Notes under the pieces: generated by a model
The model's input: the letters and a program-made list of their open reading frames with translations, nothing else
What the model was told of the DNA's origin: nothing
The model's database searches: none
Shown here: piece by piece, positions 44,844 to 53,366 of the stretch
Numbering within the stretch: the first letter of the stretch is position 1
Layout of the letters: the number at the start of each line of letters is the position of its first letter
Position numbers and translations under genes: made by a program
Assembly: GCF_905233635.1 (NCBI RefSeq)
Contig: NZ_CAJODG010000028.1
Span: forward strand, 1-64,000
Direction: 5' to 3'
From: Selenomonas sp. AE3005
GTDB taxonomy: Bacteria > Bacillota > Negativicutes > Selenomonadales > Selenomonadaceae
Length of the DNA stretch: 64,000 bases

Positions 44844-45632
44844 ATGCTTTTAGACGTAAAAAAATTATCTATTGAATATCAGGGCAAACCAACGGTGTCA
44901 GACGTCAATTTTGACTTGTCAGCAGGGGAGATTATGGCCATTGTCGGTGAATCCGGCAGTGGCAAGACCTCTGTTATCCGTGCCGTGCTGGGTTGTCTGT
45001 CCGGTAACGGGCAGGTGGCTGCCGGGCAGATAAATTTTGACGGCCGGGATATTGCCCATTTAAGCAACAAGGAATGGCTCACTATCCGCGGCAAGGACAT
45101 TGCGATGATTTTTCAGGACAGCGGCAATATGCTCAATCCTGTGCAGACCATTGGCAAGCAGTTTGTAGAGTATCTGCAGCTGCATAGCTCGTTGAGCAAA
45201 AGCGAGGCCGTGGATAAAGCCTGCTCGCTGCTTACCCGTATGAACCTGCCTGACCCGCAGCGGGTTATGGAATCCCATGCCTTTGAACTTAGTGGCGGCA
45301 TGCGTCAGCGTGTCGGTATCGCCATGGCCCTGGCCTTTGCTCCTAAGCTGCTGCTCGCTGACGAGCCGACGTCGGCCCTCGACGTAACCACACAGGCCCA
45401 GATTGTGGACGAGCTCATGCAGGTCGTCCATGAGGCCGGCTCGGCCATGATTATCGTCACCCATAATATCGGCGTAGCGGCGCACATGGCGGACAAAATC
45501 ATGGTTATGGCTGGCGGCAGGGTGGTTGAATACGGCAATACGGCTGACGTCATTGGCAGTCCCAAGGCCGCTTACACTCAGACGCTCTTAAAGGCCGTGC
45601 CGGAGATTGGAGGCACACGCTATGTCGGATAA
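44844..45632 (+). CDS. ABC transporter ATPase, NikD/DppD type
   Basis: A 262-residue ATPase with Walker A GESGSGKTSV near residue 35, the Q loop in MIFQDSGNMLNPVQT, signature LSGGMRQRVGIAMAL near 150 and Walker B LLLADEPTSALD near 172. It ends with the family tail AAYTQTLLKAVPEIGG. It overlaps the NikE gene by 11 bases. Confidence 0.94.
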   Translation: MLLDVKKLSIEYQGKPTVSDVNFDLSAGEIMAIVGESGSGKTSVIRAVLGCLSGNGQVAAGQINFDGRDIAHLSNKEWLTIRGKDIAMIFQDSGNMLNPVQTIGKQFVEYLQLHSSLSKSEAVDKACSLLTRMNLPDPQRVMESHAFELSGGMRQRVGIAMALAFAPKLLLADEPTSALDVTTQAQIVDELMQVVHEAGSAMIIVTHNIGVAAHMADKIMVMAGGRVVEYGNTADVIGSPKAAYTQTLLKAVPEIGGTRYVG

Positions 45633-46407
45633 GGAAATTTTGCTGTCCACAGATAAAATCTGTAAGATTTTTACTAAGAATGATGGCACAAAGTTTACGG
45701 GCTGCAAAGATGTGAGCCTGCAGCTCCACCGCGGCGAAACCTTGGGGCTCGTAGGTGAGTCCGGCTGCGGCAAGTCCACCTTTGTCCGCACGATTATGGG
45801 GCTGCACCCGGCCACCAGCGGTCATATCTATTTCAAGGGTGAGGAAATCACGACGCTTACCGGGGAAAAACGCCGGCAGATGGCCAAGCATATCCAGATG
45901 ATTTTTCAGGACCCGGCGACGGCCTTTAATCCGAAAATGCGGATTCGCGATATTATCTGCGAACCTTTGCGTAATTTTGCCAAGGTCAGCGACAAGGAGG
46001 CTGAGGCCAGAGCCGTAGACCTGCTGCAGCAGGTGGAACTGGCACCGGAAATCGCCCTGCGTTATCCGCATGAGCTTTCGGGCGGTCAGCGCCAGCGCGT
46101 CGGCATTGCCCGGGCCCTTATCTTAGAGCCGGAAATCATCATTTGCGATGAGGCCACTAGTGCACTCGACGTGTCCGTACAGGACAGCATTGCCAAACTT
46201 TTGGCGCGGATTCAGAAGGAACAGGGCGTCAGCTATATTTTTATCTGCCATGACCTGGCTTTGGTCAGCCTTATCAGCCATCGCGTAGCCGTTATGCAGC
46301 AGGGCAGTATAGTGGAAGAACTGCCGGGGGATAAGATAACGTCAGCCCAGCACCCGTACACGCGCAAACTATTAGACTCTGTGTTTACCGTACAGGGAAA
46401 TAAATAA
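45622..46407 (+). CDS. ABC transporter ATPase, NikE/DppF type
   Basis: A 261-residue ATPase with GESGCGKSTFVRTIMGL near residue 42, MIFQDPATAFNPKMRI, signature LSGGQRQRVGIARAL and ICDEATSALDVSVQ. ATG 45622 follows GGAGG and lies inside the end of the NikD gene. It is the last gene of the riboswitch-controlled operon; I see no strong terminator before rplS. Confidence 0.94.
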   Translation: MSDKEILLSTDKICKIFTKNDGTKFTGCKDVSLQLHRGETLGLVGESGCGKSTFVRTIMGLHPATSGHIYFKGEEITTLTGEKRRQMAKHIQMIFQDPATAFNPKMRIRDIICEPLRNFAKVSDKEAEARAVDLLQQVELAPEIALRYPHELSGGQRQRVGIARALILEPEIIICDEATSALDVSVQDSIAKLLARIQKEQGVSYIFICHDLALVSLISHRVAVMQQGSIVEELPGDKITSAQHPYTRKLLDSVFTVQGNK

Positions 46408-46429
46408 CAAAAAATATTTTTCCAAGGTA

Positions 46430-46458
46430 TTGCTGGCCTTTAGCTTTTATGGTAAACT
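46430..46458 (+). promoter_or_regulatory. Promoter of rplS
   Basis: TTGCTG (46430-46435), 17-base spacer, TAAACT (46453-46458). Confidence 0.6.
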
Positions 46459-46466
46459 AACTAGGT

Positions 46467-46512
46467 ATGTGGACGGTCCTCTGAGCAGGCATGAGCTTGC
46501 CACGAACGTCTG
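46467..46512 (+). promoter_or_regulatory. Possible autoregulatory leader of rplS
   Basis: A GGACG / CGTCT outer pairing encloses the hairpin GAGCAGGC-ATGA-GCTTGC just before the ribosome site AAGGAGG. L19 leaders that bind their own product are known in Firmicutes; whether this matches that family was not tested. Confidence 0.4.
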
Positions 46513-46530
46513 GTTAAGGAGGAAAAATAA

Positions 46531-46872
46531 ATGAACATCATCGAGACTCTGGAGAAAGAACAGCTCCGCAGCGACATTCCTGTTTTTGCACCTGGCGATA
46601 AGGTTCGCGTACATGCAAAAATCGTCGAAGGCAACCGTGAGCGTATTCAGGTATTCGAAGGCCGCGTAATCGCTCGTCAGGGCGTTGGCGTTCGTGAAAC
46701 CTTCACCGTTCGTCGTATTTCCTACGGCGTCGGCGTAGAGCGCCTGTTCCCGGTTCATTCTCCGCGTATTGCTAAGATTGAAGTTGTTAGCCGCGGTGTT
46801 GTCCGTCGTGCAAAACTTTACTATCTGCGCAACCTTACGGGTAAAGCTGCTCGTATCAAAGAAAAACGCTAA
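46531..46872 (+). CDS. rplS: 50S ribosomal protein L19
   Basis: The 113-residue ribosomal protein at the interface of the 30S and 50S subunits. [26 protein letters not shown], then [30 protein letters not shown] and the basic end [19 protein letters not shown] are diagnostic. AAGGAGGAAAAATAA precedes the ATG. A terminator follows, separating it from lepB, which is commonly next to it in this phylum. Confidence 0.98.
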   Translation: MNIIETLEKEQLRSDIPVFAPGDKVRVHAKIVEGNRERIQVFEGRVIARQGVGVRETFTVRRISYGVGVERLFPVHSPRIAKIEVVSRGVVRRAKLYYLRNLTGKAARIKEKR

Positions 46873-46883
46873 TCTGCGTACCG

Positions 46884-46917
46884 ATAGGGACTGCTTTCGA
46901 GCAGTCCCTATTTTCAT
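46884..46917 (+). terminator. Terminator of rplS
   Basis: A perfect 12-bp stem ATAGGGACTGCT / AGCAGTCCCTAT with a TTCG tetraloop followed by four T residues. Confidence 0.92.
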
Positions 46918-46959
46918 TAGCGTAATACAGCTAAAACACAGCAAGAGGAGGAACCCTTT

Positions 46960-47481
46960 ATGAGTTCATTAGGCGAAGAAGCAAAGGACTGGCTTATATC
47001 CATCGTCATTGCGGTGGTACTGGCCTTTTTCATTCGCGAGTTTATCGTAGAGCTATACATTGTTGACGGCCCGTCCATGCGGCCCACCCTGCAGTCGCAG
47101 GAACGGCTGGTGGTCAATAAGTTTATCTACAACTTCCGCGAGCCGCAGAAAAATGAGATTCTGGTTTTTGAATATCCGCGTGACCGCAGCCGTGACTTTA
47201 TCAAACGCGTTATCGCTACGGCCGGAGACACGGTGGAAATCAAAGCCGGCAAGGTCTTTGTCAATGACCAGCTGCTTAACGAAGATTATATTTTGGAACC
47301 GACGCGCAGCGAATATCCCAAATCCACGGTACCTAAGGGAACCGTCTTTGTGATGGGGGATAACCGCAATAATTCCGAGGACAGCCGCTTTGCTGATGTA
47401 GGCTTTGTGCCTTTTAACCTCATCAAGGGCAAGGCTATGCTCGTGTTCTGGCCGGTAGCTCAGTTCAAGACGCTGCCATAA
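46960..47481 (+). CDS. lepB: Signal peptidase I
   Basis: Membrane serine protease that removes signal peptides from exported proteins. The 173-residue product has one N-terminal transmembrane helix (about 11-28), nucleophile Ser39 in DGPSMRPTL, general base Lys near 81 ([11 protein letters not shown]), and the box [24 protein letters not shown] precedes the ATG. xth follows within 15 bases. Confidence 0.97.
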   Translation: MSSLGEEAKDWLISIVIAVVLAFFIREFIVELYIVDGPSMRPTLQSQERLVVNKFIYNFREPQKNEILVFEYPRDRSRDFIKRVIATAGDTVEIKAGKVFVNDQLLNEDYILEPTRSEYPKSTVPKGTVFVMGDNRNNSEDSRFADVGFVPFNLIKGKAMLVFWPVAQFKTLP

Positions 47482-47494
47482 GGGAGGCATGACG

Positions 47495-48247
47495 ATGAAG
47501 TTAATTTCCTGGAATGTCAATGGCCTGCGGGCTTGCCTGAAAAAGGGATTTATGGAGTCATTCTGCAAGCTCGACGCTGATGTGTTTTGCCTGCAGGAAA
47601 CAAAAATGCAGCCGGACCAGGCAATTCTTGACTTGCCCGGCTACAAACAGTATTGGAACAGCGCGGAAAAGAAGGGCTATTCCGGTACGGCGGTGTTTTC
47701 CCGTATTGAGCCGTTAAATGTGACCTATGGTCTGGGCATTGAAGAACATGACCATGAGGGCCGGGTAATCACTCTGGAATTTCCGGACATGTTCCTGGTG
47801 ACGGTTTACACGCCGAACTCTAAACGGGAATTGGAGCGTCTCAGTTATCGTATGGAATGGGAGGACGCTTTCCGCGAGTATCTGTGCAAATTGGACGCGC
47901 AAAAACCGGTGGTGGTCTGTGGGGACCTCAATGTGGCCCATCAGGAAATTGACCTGAAGAATCCTAAGACCAATCATCATAACGCCGGTTTTACCGACGA
48001 GGAGCGGGCTAAATTCACGGAACTGCTGGCGGCCGGCTTTATCGATACCTTCCGTACCCTGTACCCCGAGCGTACCGGGATTTACACCTGGTGGTCATAC
48101 CTTAGAAAGGCCCGGGACAACAACGCCGGGTGGCGGATAGATTACTTTGTAGCCTCCGAGCGCCTGCAGGAAAAGATTAAGGACGCCACCATTCACAACG
48201 AGATTTTCGGCAGTGACCACTGCCCCGTAGGACTGGTAATAGAATAA
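47495..48247 (+). CDS. xth: Exodeoxyribonuclease III / AP endonuclease
   Basis: A 250-residue EEP-superfamily DNA repair nuclease that cuts at abasic sites. SWNVNGLR holds Asn8, CLQETKMQ holds metal-binding Glu35, GDLNVAH lies near 148, and the C-terminal [11 protein letters not shown] holds the Asp-His pair. ATG 47495 is preferred over 47489 because AGGGAGG is then seven bases away. A strong terminator follows. Confidence 0.96.
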   Translation: MKLISWNVNGLRACLKKGFMESFCKLDADVFCLQETKMQPDQAILDLPGYKQYWNSAEKKGYSGTAVFSRIEPLNVTYGLGIEEHDHEGRVITLEFPDMFLVTVYTPNSKRELERLSYRMEWEDAFREYLCKLDAQKPVVVCGDLNVAHQEIDLKNPKTNHHNAGFTDEERAKFTELLAAGFIDTFRTLYPERTGIYTWWSYLRKARDNNAGWRIDYFVASERLQEKIKDATIHNEIFGSDHCPVGLVIE

Positions 48248-48251
48248 TAGA

Positions 48252-48297
48252 ATCGGCATTACAAAGGGAAAAACTATCCCTTGTAATGCCGTTTTTA
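48252..48297 (+). terminator. Terminator of the lepB-xth unit
   Basis: A perfect 16-bp stem CGGCATTACAAAGGGA / TCCCTTGTAATGCCG followed by five T residues. Confidence 0.93.
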
Positions 48298-48367
48298 CTT
48301 ACGTTATTACAAGAATATTCGATATACAAGATAGGAAGGTTATGGCATTCACAAGGAGGGAATGGAA

Positions 48368-49363
48368 ATGGCCATGATAGCCCGGGTAGAAGAGAATGAC
48401 CAAACTCTTTTCCATAAGACTAATTCTTTGCAGCCGGAAACTGTCTGGCAGAAAATGCAAAAGGGCACATCACTGCAAAAAGATGATGATGATACCGTAA
48501 TCGGCAAAGCGGCAGAGGTTTTTATCAGTAAGGAAGGGCGGAAACTTTATGCTGATTCCCAAGAACCGCTGCAAAAACTTACGCAGACAGATTTTATGAC
48601 CGAAGGTGAAAAGAAACTCAATGAATTGTTAGCTAAGAAAGCCGAGCGAGAAGAATGCAACAAACGCGCTGATGAATTGGAAGAACGGCTCAACAGCGAA
48701 ACAGATACCCTTACAGATAAGGAAAAAGAAGATCTGCAGGCCGAAATAGACGAGCTGCGGGAAAAAGGCAAGTCGCCTGACCAAAAATTGCATGAAATGT
48801 ATCAGAAAAAATTTGCCATAGAGGACGAAATGGCCGCCGAGCACCCGGAATTTACGCCCAGTGATGAGCTGGCCTGGCTGATGTATATGCAAACACAGCT
48901 CAATCAGGCCGTGGCAGGTATTGAAAAAGCCAAAGATGAAATCAGTGCCGAGGGCATGTTGCAGGAGGCCTATACGATGCAGATTCTCTTGGAACGAGGC
49001 GAACTGGCCGTGGCTAAAAATCGCGCAGATTACCTGGGCGCCGAAATTGATTTCCGCAGCAGCGAACTATCCATGTCGGTACGGACAGACGAGCAAATAA
49101 AGGACCAGGCTGAAGAAAATGGCAAGCGTCAGCCGACTGCCAATGATGTGGTACAAGCAGCTGCAGAAGAAGGCAAAGCCAAGGCTGAAAAGGCTGACAC
49201 GCCCATAGAAAAACTTGCCAACAGCGAACGCGATACTGCGCTAACTTTGCAAGAGAAAATCTCCCCCATAACTGACAACAATCTGACCGGTGAGGATACC
49301 AAAAAGATTATCAAGCAGGCGGAGAAAATAAAAAAGATAACCCTGGAAGATGCATTGACGTAA
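48368..49363 (+). CDS. Hypothetical coiled-coil protein
   Basis: A 331-residue, highly charged cytoplasmic protein. Coiled coils rich in Glu, Lys and Ala cover about 70-140 and 165-235, with no signal peptide or membrane segment. The motif AWLMYMQTQLNQAVAGIEKAK is the only hydrophobic stretch. ATG 48368 is seven bases after AAGGAGGG; other ATGs lie six bases either side. The family is not recognised. It is at the edge of the accessory block, before a YhcG nuclease. Its moderate GC content resembles neither the core nor the AT-rich island. Confidence 0.75.
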   Translation: MAMIARVEENDQTLFHKTNSLQPETVWQKMQKGTSLQKDDDDTVIGKAAEVFISKEGRKLYADSQEPLQKLTQTDFMTEGEKKLNELLAKKAEREECNKRADELEERLNSETDTLTDKEKEDLQAEIDELREKGKSPDQKLHEMYQKKFAIEDEMAAEHPEFTPSDELAWLMYMQTQLNQAVAGIEKAKDEISAEGMLQEAYTMQILLERGELAVAKNRADYLGAEIDFRSSELSMSVRTDEQIKDQAEENGKRQPTANDVVQAAAEEGKAKAEKADTPIEKLANSERDTALTLQEKISPITDNNLTGEDTKKIIKQAEKIKKITLEDALT

Positions 49364-49653
49364 ACAAAAGTGATTAGACAATGTTAAGGAATTGGCTATG
49401 TCCAAAATAATGCATGCTTATGAAATATGAAAGTTGTGTAATTGGTAGAGTGGACATTCATTACGACAAATATTATACTTTTCATAGGTGAGCTCCATTT
49501 TTATGCGGTAAATCCTGTTGGTTGGATTTGTTTTTACGATAATACGTTGTATATCTGCCACAGGGAAAGAAATGTCTATGGGAATGAAGAATATGAGAAT
49601 GGAGTATAGACCCGCATGGATATGTAAGATTGTATTATGTTACGGAGTATGAA

Positions 49654-50682
49654 ATGTTAATAAATCAGGCTGATTATTTAGATACCATACATGAAATTAA
49701 GGCTACAATCAAAAAAGCGCAGTATAAGGCAACATTAAAGGTCAATAGTGAATTGCTATTGCTGTACTACCACATTGGACAGGCCATCAATAGGCATAAG
49801 GTCTGGGGAAACAAGTTCATCGAGAACCTATCCCGTGACCTAAGGCTGGAATATCCTGATGCCAAGGGCTATTCCGTGCGTAACCTCAAATATATGGCCA
49901 AGTTTGCAGAAACTTACCCTGATAAGGAATTTGTGCAACAGGTTGTTGCACAAATTCCTTGGGGGCATAACGTGGTCATAATGGATAAAGTACTTACAGA
50001 AGATGAACGTACATGGTATTTGAAGGCGTGTGCGGAAAATGGCTGGTCGCGTAATGTGCTGGTTCACCAGATAGAAAGCAATTTGTACGCCAGACAAGCC
50101 ACTGCCGATAAAATCAGCAATTTTGAAAACAGGCTCCCGGCACAACAGAGTGAACTGGCCACACAGATGATGAAAGACCCCTATATTTTCGACTTTATAC
50201 CTTTCAAGGCGGATATGCTGGAACGAGACATAGAAAAAGCTATGGTGACCGATGTGACCAAGCTGCTGTTGGAGCTTGGTGCTGGTTTTGCTTTCTTGGG
50301 CAATCAGTATCACTTGAATGTCGGTGGCGAGGATTTCTACCTGGACTTGCTCTTCTATAACTTGAAACTGCGCTGTTATGTGGTCATAGAGCTGAAGACG
50401 GGTGACTTCAAGCCGGAATATGCCGGCAAGCTGAACTTCTATCTGTCGGCAGTGGATAATATCCTGAAGACAGAGCAGGACGCGCCCACTATCGGCTTGC
50501 TCCTGTGCAAGAGTAAGAACGACTTGATTGCCGAATATGCCTTGCGAGATATCAATAAGCCCATTGGTGTCAGCGAGTACAGGATAACTGACGAAATCCC
50601 GGAGAAATTCCGCCAACAGCTGCCATCCATCGAAGATATCAAGAATCGAATCGGTAAAACGCATATTCATAAAAACTTATAA
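49654..50682 (+). CDS. YhcG-type PDDEXK nuclease (DUF1016)
   Basis: A 342-residue protein of the DUF1016/YhcG family. The N-terminal domain includes KAQYKATLKVNSELLLLYYHIGQAI and GYSVRNLKYMAKFAETY, and the motif IPWGHNVVIMDKV is typical. The C-terminal nuclease core has FYLDLLFYNLKLRCYVVIELKTGDFKPEYAGKL with D and ExK residues. Family members occur in mobile regions and near restriction-modification or defence genes; the exact role is unknown. GGAG at 49645 favours ATG 49654 over TTG 49630. 290 bases of non-coding DNA precede it; I see no clear element there. Confidence 0.9.
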   Translation: MLINQADYLDTIHEIKATIKKAQYKATLKVNSELLLLYYHIGQAINRHKVWGNKFIENLSRDLRLEYPDAKGYSVRNLKYMAKFAETYPDKEFVQQVVAQIPWGHNVVIMDKVLTEDERTWYLKACAENGWSRNVLVHQIESNLYARQATADKISNFENRLPAQQSELATQMMKDPYIFDFIPFKADMLERDIEKAMVTDVTKLLLELGAGFAFLGNQYHLNVGGEDFYLDLLFYNLKLRCYVVIELKTGDFKPEYAGKLNFYLSAVDNILKTEQDAPTIGLLLCKSKNDLIAEYALRDINKPIGVSEYRITDEIPEKFRQQLPSIEDIKNRIGKTHIHKNL

Positions 50683-50725
50683 ATGGTTTGATAATGAAAA
50701 AAATCCATATATATATATATAAAGC

Positions 50726-50752
50726 GGCTGACATTTGACTTGTCAGCCGCGA
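50726..50752 (+). terminator. Terminator of the YhcG gene
   Basis: Stem GCGGCTGACA / TGTCAGCCGC around a TTTGACT loop. The T run after it is weak. The 3' arm includes a TGACTTGTCA palindrome. Confidence 0.6.
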
Positions 50753-50766
50753 TTGGTTTCAGATAT

Positions 50767-50872
50767 AAAAACTGACAGGTCAAAAAGCACATTGACATGT
50801 CAGTTTTTGTGTCTGATATTTTTTCTTCAAAACCATGGCGCTGCGGGGGGGATGTTGATTTTTAGCCAGTAG
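50767..50872. repeat. Diverged copy of the glgB 3' end and its terminator (left island boundary)
   Basis: About 106 bases match 61750-61857. The match covers the terminator hairpin of glgB, the segment TTTTTGTGTCTGATATT and the last ~17 codons of glgB, in the same orientation. On the minus strand it still reads WLKINIPP, as in WLKIYIPA of GlgB, before a one-base deletion and several substitutions. It looks like the displaced 3' end of glgB left outside an integrated element, and marks the left end of the island. Confidence 0.8.
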
Positions 50873-50893
50873 CGCGCTATCGAACATTGTGGC

Positions 50894-51211
50894 TCAATGT
50901 TCTAGGTACTGCCTGAGAGCGTCGTATTGCTCTTGCAGTTTGATAATTTTTTTCTCAATAGAGGCAACACGCTCGCTGAGAGCATCACGAACGTCCTGAG
51001 CCTGCTGGTGATTCTTGATGTAATCACAAATGGCCTCGTTAATAACATCATTAGCGGAACGCTGTTGGTCAGAGGCCAACAATGCTATCTGCCACCAATC
51101 CTTATTACGTATATGCAGGGCTGTCCTATGCAGGCCCATTTCATCGGCTGTTGGCGCATTCATTTCATCAAGGATGCGCTGTTTTTTTTTGCTGACATCG
51201 GTATTTTTCAT
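50894..51211 (-). CDS. Small protein, possible ribbon-helix-helix regulator with coiled-coil tail
   Basis: A 105-residue protein. The centre TALHIRNKDWWQIALLASDQQRSANDVINEAICDYIKNH looks like a beta-helix-helix (RHH) DNA-binding core as in CopG-type regulators. The last 40 residues form a coiled coil (VASIEKKIIKLQEQYDALRQYL). AAGGAC precedes ATG 51211; an upstream extension into a poly-Leu stretch is rejected. It is the first gene inside the island, transcribed away from the HTH gene at 51368, with a purine-rich repeat in between. Confidence 0.65.
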   Translation of the reverse strand: MKNTDVSKKKQRILDEMNAPTADEMGLHRTALHIRNKDWWQIALLASDQQRSANDVINEAICDYIKNHQQAQDVRDALSERVASIEKKIIKLQEQYDALRQYLEH

Positions 51212-51367
51212 AGATAAGTCCTTTATATTGAAAATGTGAGATGCGATTAGATACACCACAATAATATCATATATTGACAGTACTGACAATTCAGTGATAA
51301 TATTGTGACAAAACAAAAGCAAAAACAAAAGCAAATATAAAAGCAAAAATATAAAGAGGTTGAAACT

Positions 51368-51607
51368 ATGAAAAAATATGACAAAGACTTCAAGTTGGGA
51401 GTATTGGAGTATGTTCACTGTCATAAAGAACTGACAGTATACGAATGTTCGCAACACTTTGGTATGGGGTATAGCACGTTAACTAGATGGTTGCGACAGG
51501 AAAGAAGTGAAAAAACTGCTGAATTTATCAGGTTGCGACATGAACTAAAAGAGGCCAGAAAAACGCTAAAAGTTCTAAAAGATGCGTACAATTTTTTAGG
51601 CAGATAG
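51368..51607 (+). CDS. IS3-type transposase OrfA-like HTH protein, orphan
   Basis: A 79-residue protein beginning MKKYDKDFKLGVLEYVHCH, with a helix-turn-helix (YECSQHFGMGYSTLTRWLRQE) and a leucine-rich C-terminal helix ending LKDAYNFLGR. This is the layout of IS3-family OrfA, but no OrfB integrase follows, so it is a remnant or a domesticated regulator. AAAGAGG precedes the ATG. Confidence 0.7.
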   Translation: MKKYDKDFKLGVLEYVHCHKELTVYECSQHFGMGYSTLTRWLRQERSEKTAEFIRLRHELKEARKTLKVLKDAYNFLGR

Positions 51608-51621
51608 AAAATTATATAAAG

Positions 51622-51634
51622 TAATCAAGGATTC
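51622..51634 (+). repeat. Left 13-bp inverted repeat around the serine recombinase
   Basis: TAATCAAGGATTC here is the exact reverse complement of 52326-52338, and the match continues imperfectly by three bases inwards. The pair brackets a 717-bp unit that carries only the recombinase gene. Confidence 0.75.
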
Positions 51635-51681
51635 CTCTACAATGAAAGTGTTGTTTGAGCTTGATTGAAGGAGGAATGCTT

Positions 51682-52290
51682 ATGAAATTAAACAACGATG
51701 GAATTATCTATGGGTATATCCGCGTATCCACTACCGCGCAAAAAGAGGACAGACAGCGAATAGCCATGGAGGAATTCGGTATTTCTGATGAATATGTGTA
51801 TGTGGACAAGCAAAGTGGGAAAGACTTTGATCGACCGGCGTACCAAGAATTGATGACACGACTCGAACGTGGGGATGTGTTGGTCATAAAGAGTTTAGAC
51901 CGCTTGGGGCGCAACTATGATGAAATGCTGGAGCAGTTGGATATCATCACCAGAGAAAAAGAAGCAGCTATAGTAGTGCTTGACTTGCCACTCTTAGACA
52001 CGCGAAACAGATATGGCGATGACCTCACGGCAAAACTAATCTCCAATCTGGTGATTCAAGTTTTTTCTTATGTGGCGGAGAAAGAGCGCGCAATGAACCA
52101 TCAGCGGACATTGGAAGGCCTGGCTGCGGCGAAAAAACGCGGTGTACGGTTAGGCAGACATCCCATAAAGAAACCGAAAAACTTTGCCCTTATACGTGAT
52201 GCCTGGGCAAAGGGCATAATATCAGAACGTGAAGCCGCAGACCGGCTGGGAGTATCGCGCCCCACGTTTCATAAATGGGCACACGAATAA
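51682..52290 (+). CDS. Serine recombinase (resolvase/invertase family)
   Basis: A 202-residue small serine recombinase. The N-terminal catalytic domain has YGYIRVST with nucleophile Ser16, DRPAYQELMTRLERGDVLVIKSLDRLGRNYDEM and the arginine-rich EKERAMNHQRTLEGLAAAKKRG. The C-terminal HTH is REAADRLGVSRPTFHKW. It may catalyse resolution, inversion or excision. ATG 51682 follows AAGGAGGA with correct spacing. It sits between 13-bp inverted repeats inside the island and is the main candidate enzyme for its mobility, although no large integrase is present. Confidence 0.94.
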   Translation: MKLNNDGIIYGYIRVSTTAQKEDRQRIAMEEFGISDEYVYVDKQSGKDFDRPAYQELMTRLERGDVLVIKSLDRLGRNYDEMLEQLDIITREKEAAIVVLDLPLLDTRNRYGDDLTAKLISNLVIQVFSYVAEKERAMNHQRTLEGLAAAKKRGVRLGRHPIKKPKNFALIRDAWAKGIISEREAADRLGVSRPTFHKWAHE

Positions 52291-52320
52291 GTGGCAGAAA
52301 AACCATCGTATTTCTGCCAC
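52291..52320 (+). terminator. Palindromic hairpin after the recombinase gene
   Basis: GTGGCAGAAA / TTTCTGCCAC, perfect 10-bp arms, beginning directly after the stop codon. The left arm plus flank (52291-52306) also pairs perfectly with 52427-52442. Confidence 0.6.
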
Positions 52321-52325
52321 GTGAA

Positions 52326-52338
52326 GAATCCTTGATTA
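52326..52338 (-). repeat. Right 13-bp inverted repeat around the serine recombinase
   Basis: GAATCCTTGATTA, the reverse complement of 51622-51634. It lies between the recombinase terminator and the next gene. Confidence 0.75.
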
Positions 52339-52426
52339 TATGACCTCATATATATTATCGAAACAATTCGACAAATTATAAATTATTTCCTGCTGGAAAC
52401 TGTATTTTTTTTATGGCAGGAATATC

Positions 52427-52442
52427 ATGGTTTTTCTGCCAC
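52427..52442 (-). repeat. 16-bp inverted partner of 52291-52306
   Basis: ATGGTTTTTCTGCCAC is the exact reverse complement of 52291-52306, so the 152-bp stretch 52291-52442 is bounded by perfect inverted repeats. Confidence 0.7.
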
Positions 52443-52484
52443 AATGTAATATTTCAGAATAAACAAAATATAAGGGGTGGGAGA

Positions 52485-53363
52485 ATGAGCGCAGGTAAAA
52501 AATTTTGTATAGGATTATTAGCTCTTGGATTAGTCGCAGGATGGGGGAGGGTATCTGTGCAAGTGGAGGCGGCAATACGCACCATTAACGGCACAGGTGA
52601 ATACATCATGGAAGATAACGAAACAATGAAGCAGGCACAAGATAAAGCTTATGAGGAGGCTATGCGCAGTATTTCCCAACAAGCAGCGGTATATATCTGT
52701 GGAGAAAGTAGGACAGAATCAGCAGAACTTACTAAGGATGAAGTGGAGCTGTTGGCAACCGCCTTGGTACAAGTCCGAGAAAAACGTTTTGACAAAGAAG
52801 TTATGGCCGATGGAAAATTACGGATAAAAGCTTTTTTAGTAGGAGATATAGACGAAGATGCAACGGAAAAAGCATTGGCTGAAAAAGTAGCTCAGTTCAA
52901 GCAAAAGAAGGCTTTGGATGAAGTCAAGGCAAAACATGAAGCGCAGCAGAAGGAAAAAGAAGCGGCGAAAAAGGAATATAACGAAGCAATGCGTCACACG
53001 GTTACAGCAATGCTGGCTGATGGCGAGGCTTTGCAAAGGCAAGGCAAATACGCAGCGGCTCTGGAAATATTCAATGAGGTAATAAAAGAACATCCCTCGT
53101 ACGCCAAAGGTCTAGTTCGGCGTGGCGAGTGTTATGTAGTTATGAATAAGCTAGAGTCTGCCATGCAGGACTTTAATCAGGCAATAAAACTTGATGCCAA
53201 CGAAGCCGAATGTTACTTCGGCAGAGGACAGGCCTATGAGATGCAGGGAAAAAAAGAAGATGCCATTGCTGATTATCGTAAATTTTTGGAAGTTTCTAAT
53301 ATTGTGGAACATGGAGAAAAGATCACTGAAACATTAGATAGATTATCAAAATTGGAGGGATGA
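52485..53363 (+). CDS. Secreted TPR protein with LPP20/FlgT-like N-terminal domain (paralog 1)
   Basis: About 292 residues. A signal peptide (1-29) leads to a domain starting INGTGEYIMEDNETMKQAQDKAYEEAMRSI, the same block found in the next two genes. A charged coiled coil lies at about 135-180. Two or three TPR units follow (AALEIFNEVIKEHPSYAKGLVRRGECY, then AMQDFNQAIKLDANEAECYFGRGQAY). ATG 52485 follows GGGGTGGGAGA. The N-terminal block resembles LPP20 lipoproteins and FlgT. Probably periplasmic or surface; function unknown. Less AT-rich than the other two. Confidence 0.8.
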   Translation: MSAGKKFCIGLLALGLVAGWGRVSVQVEAAIRTINGTGEYIMEDNETMKQAQDKAYEEAMRSISQQAAVYICGESRTESAELTKDEVELLATALVQVREKRFDKEVMADGKLRIKAFLVGDIDEDATEKALAEKVAQFKQKKALDEVKAKHEAQQKEKEAAKKEYNEAMRHTVTAMLADGEALQRQGKYAAALEIFNEVIKEHPSYAKGLVRRGECYVVMNKLESAMQDFNQAIKLDANEAECYFGRGQAYEMQGKKEDAIADYRKFLEVSNIVEHGEKITETLDRLSKLEG

Positions 53364-53366
53364 ATT

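Noticed and set aside
50707..50721. TA microsatellite near the island border
   Set aside because: Short simple repeat without partner features; not enough to propose a function.
51212..51457. N-terminal extension of the small minus-strand protein at 50894
   Set aside because: The extension is a poly-Leu/Phe stretch from A-rich repeats; a ribosome site sits before ATG 51211.
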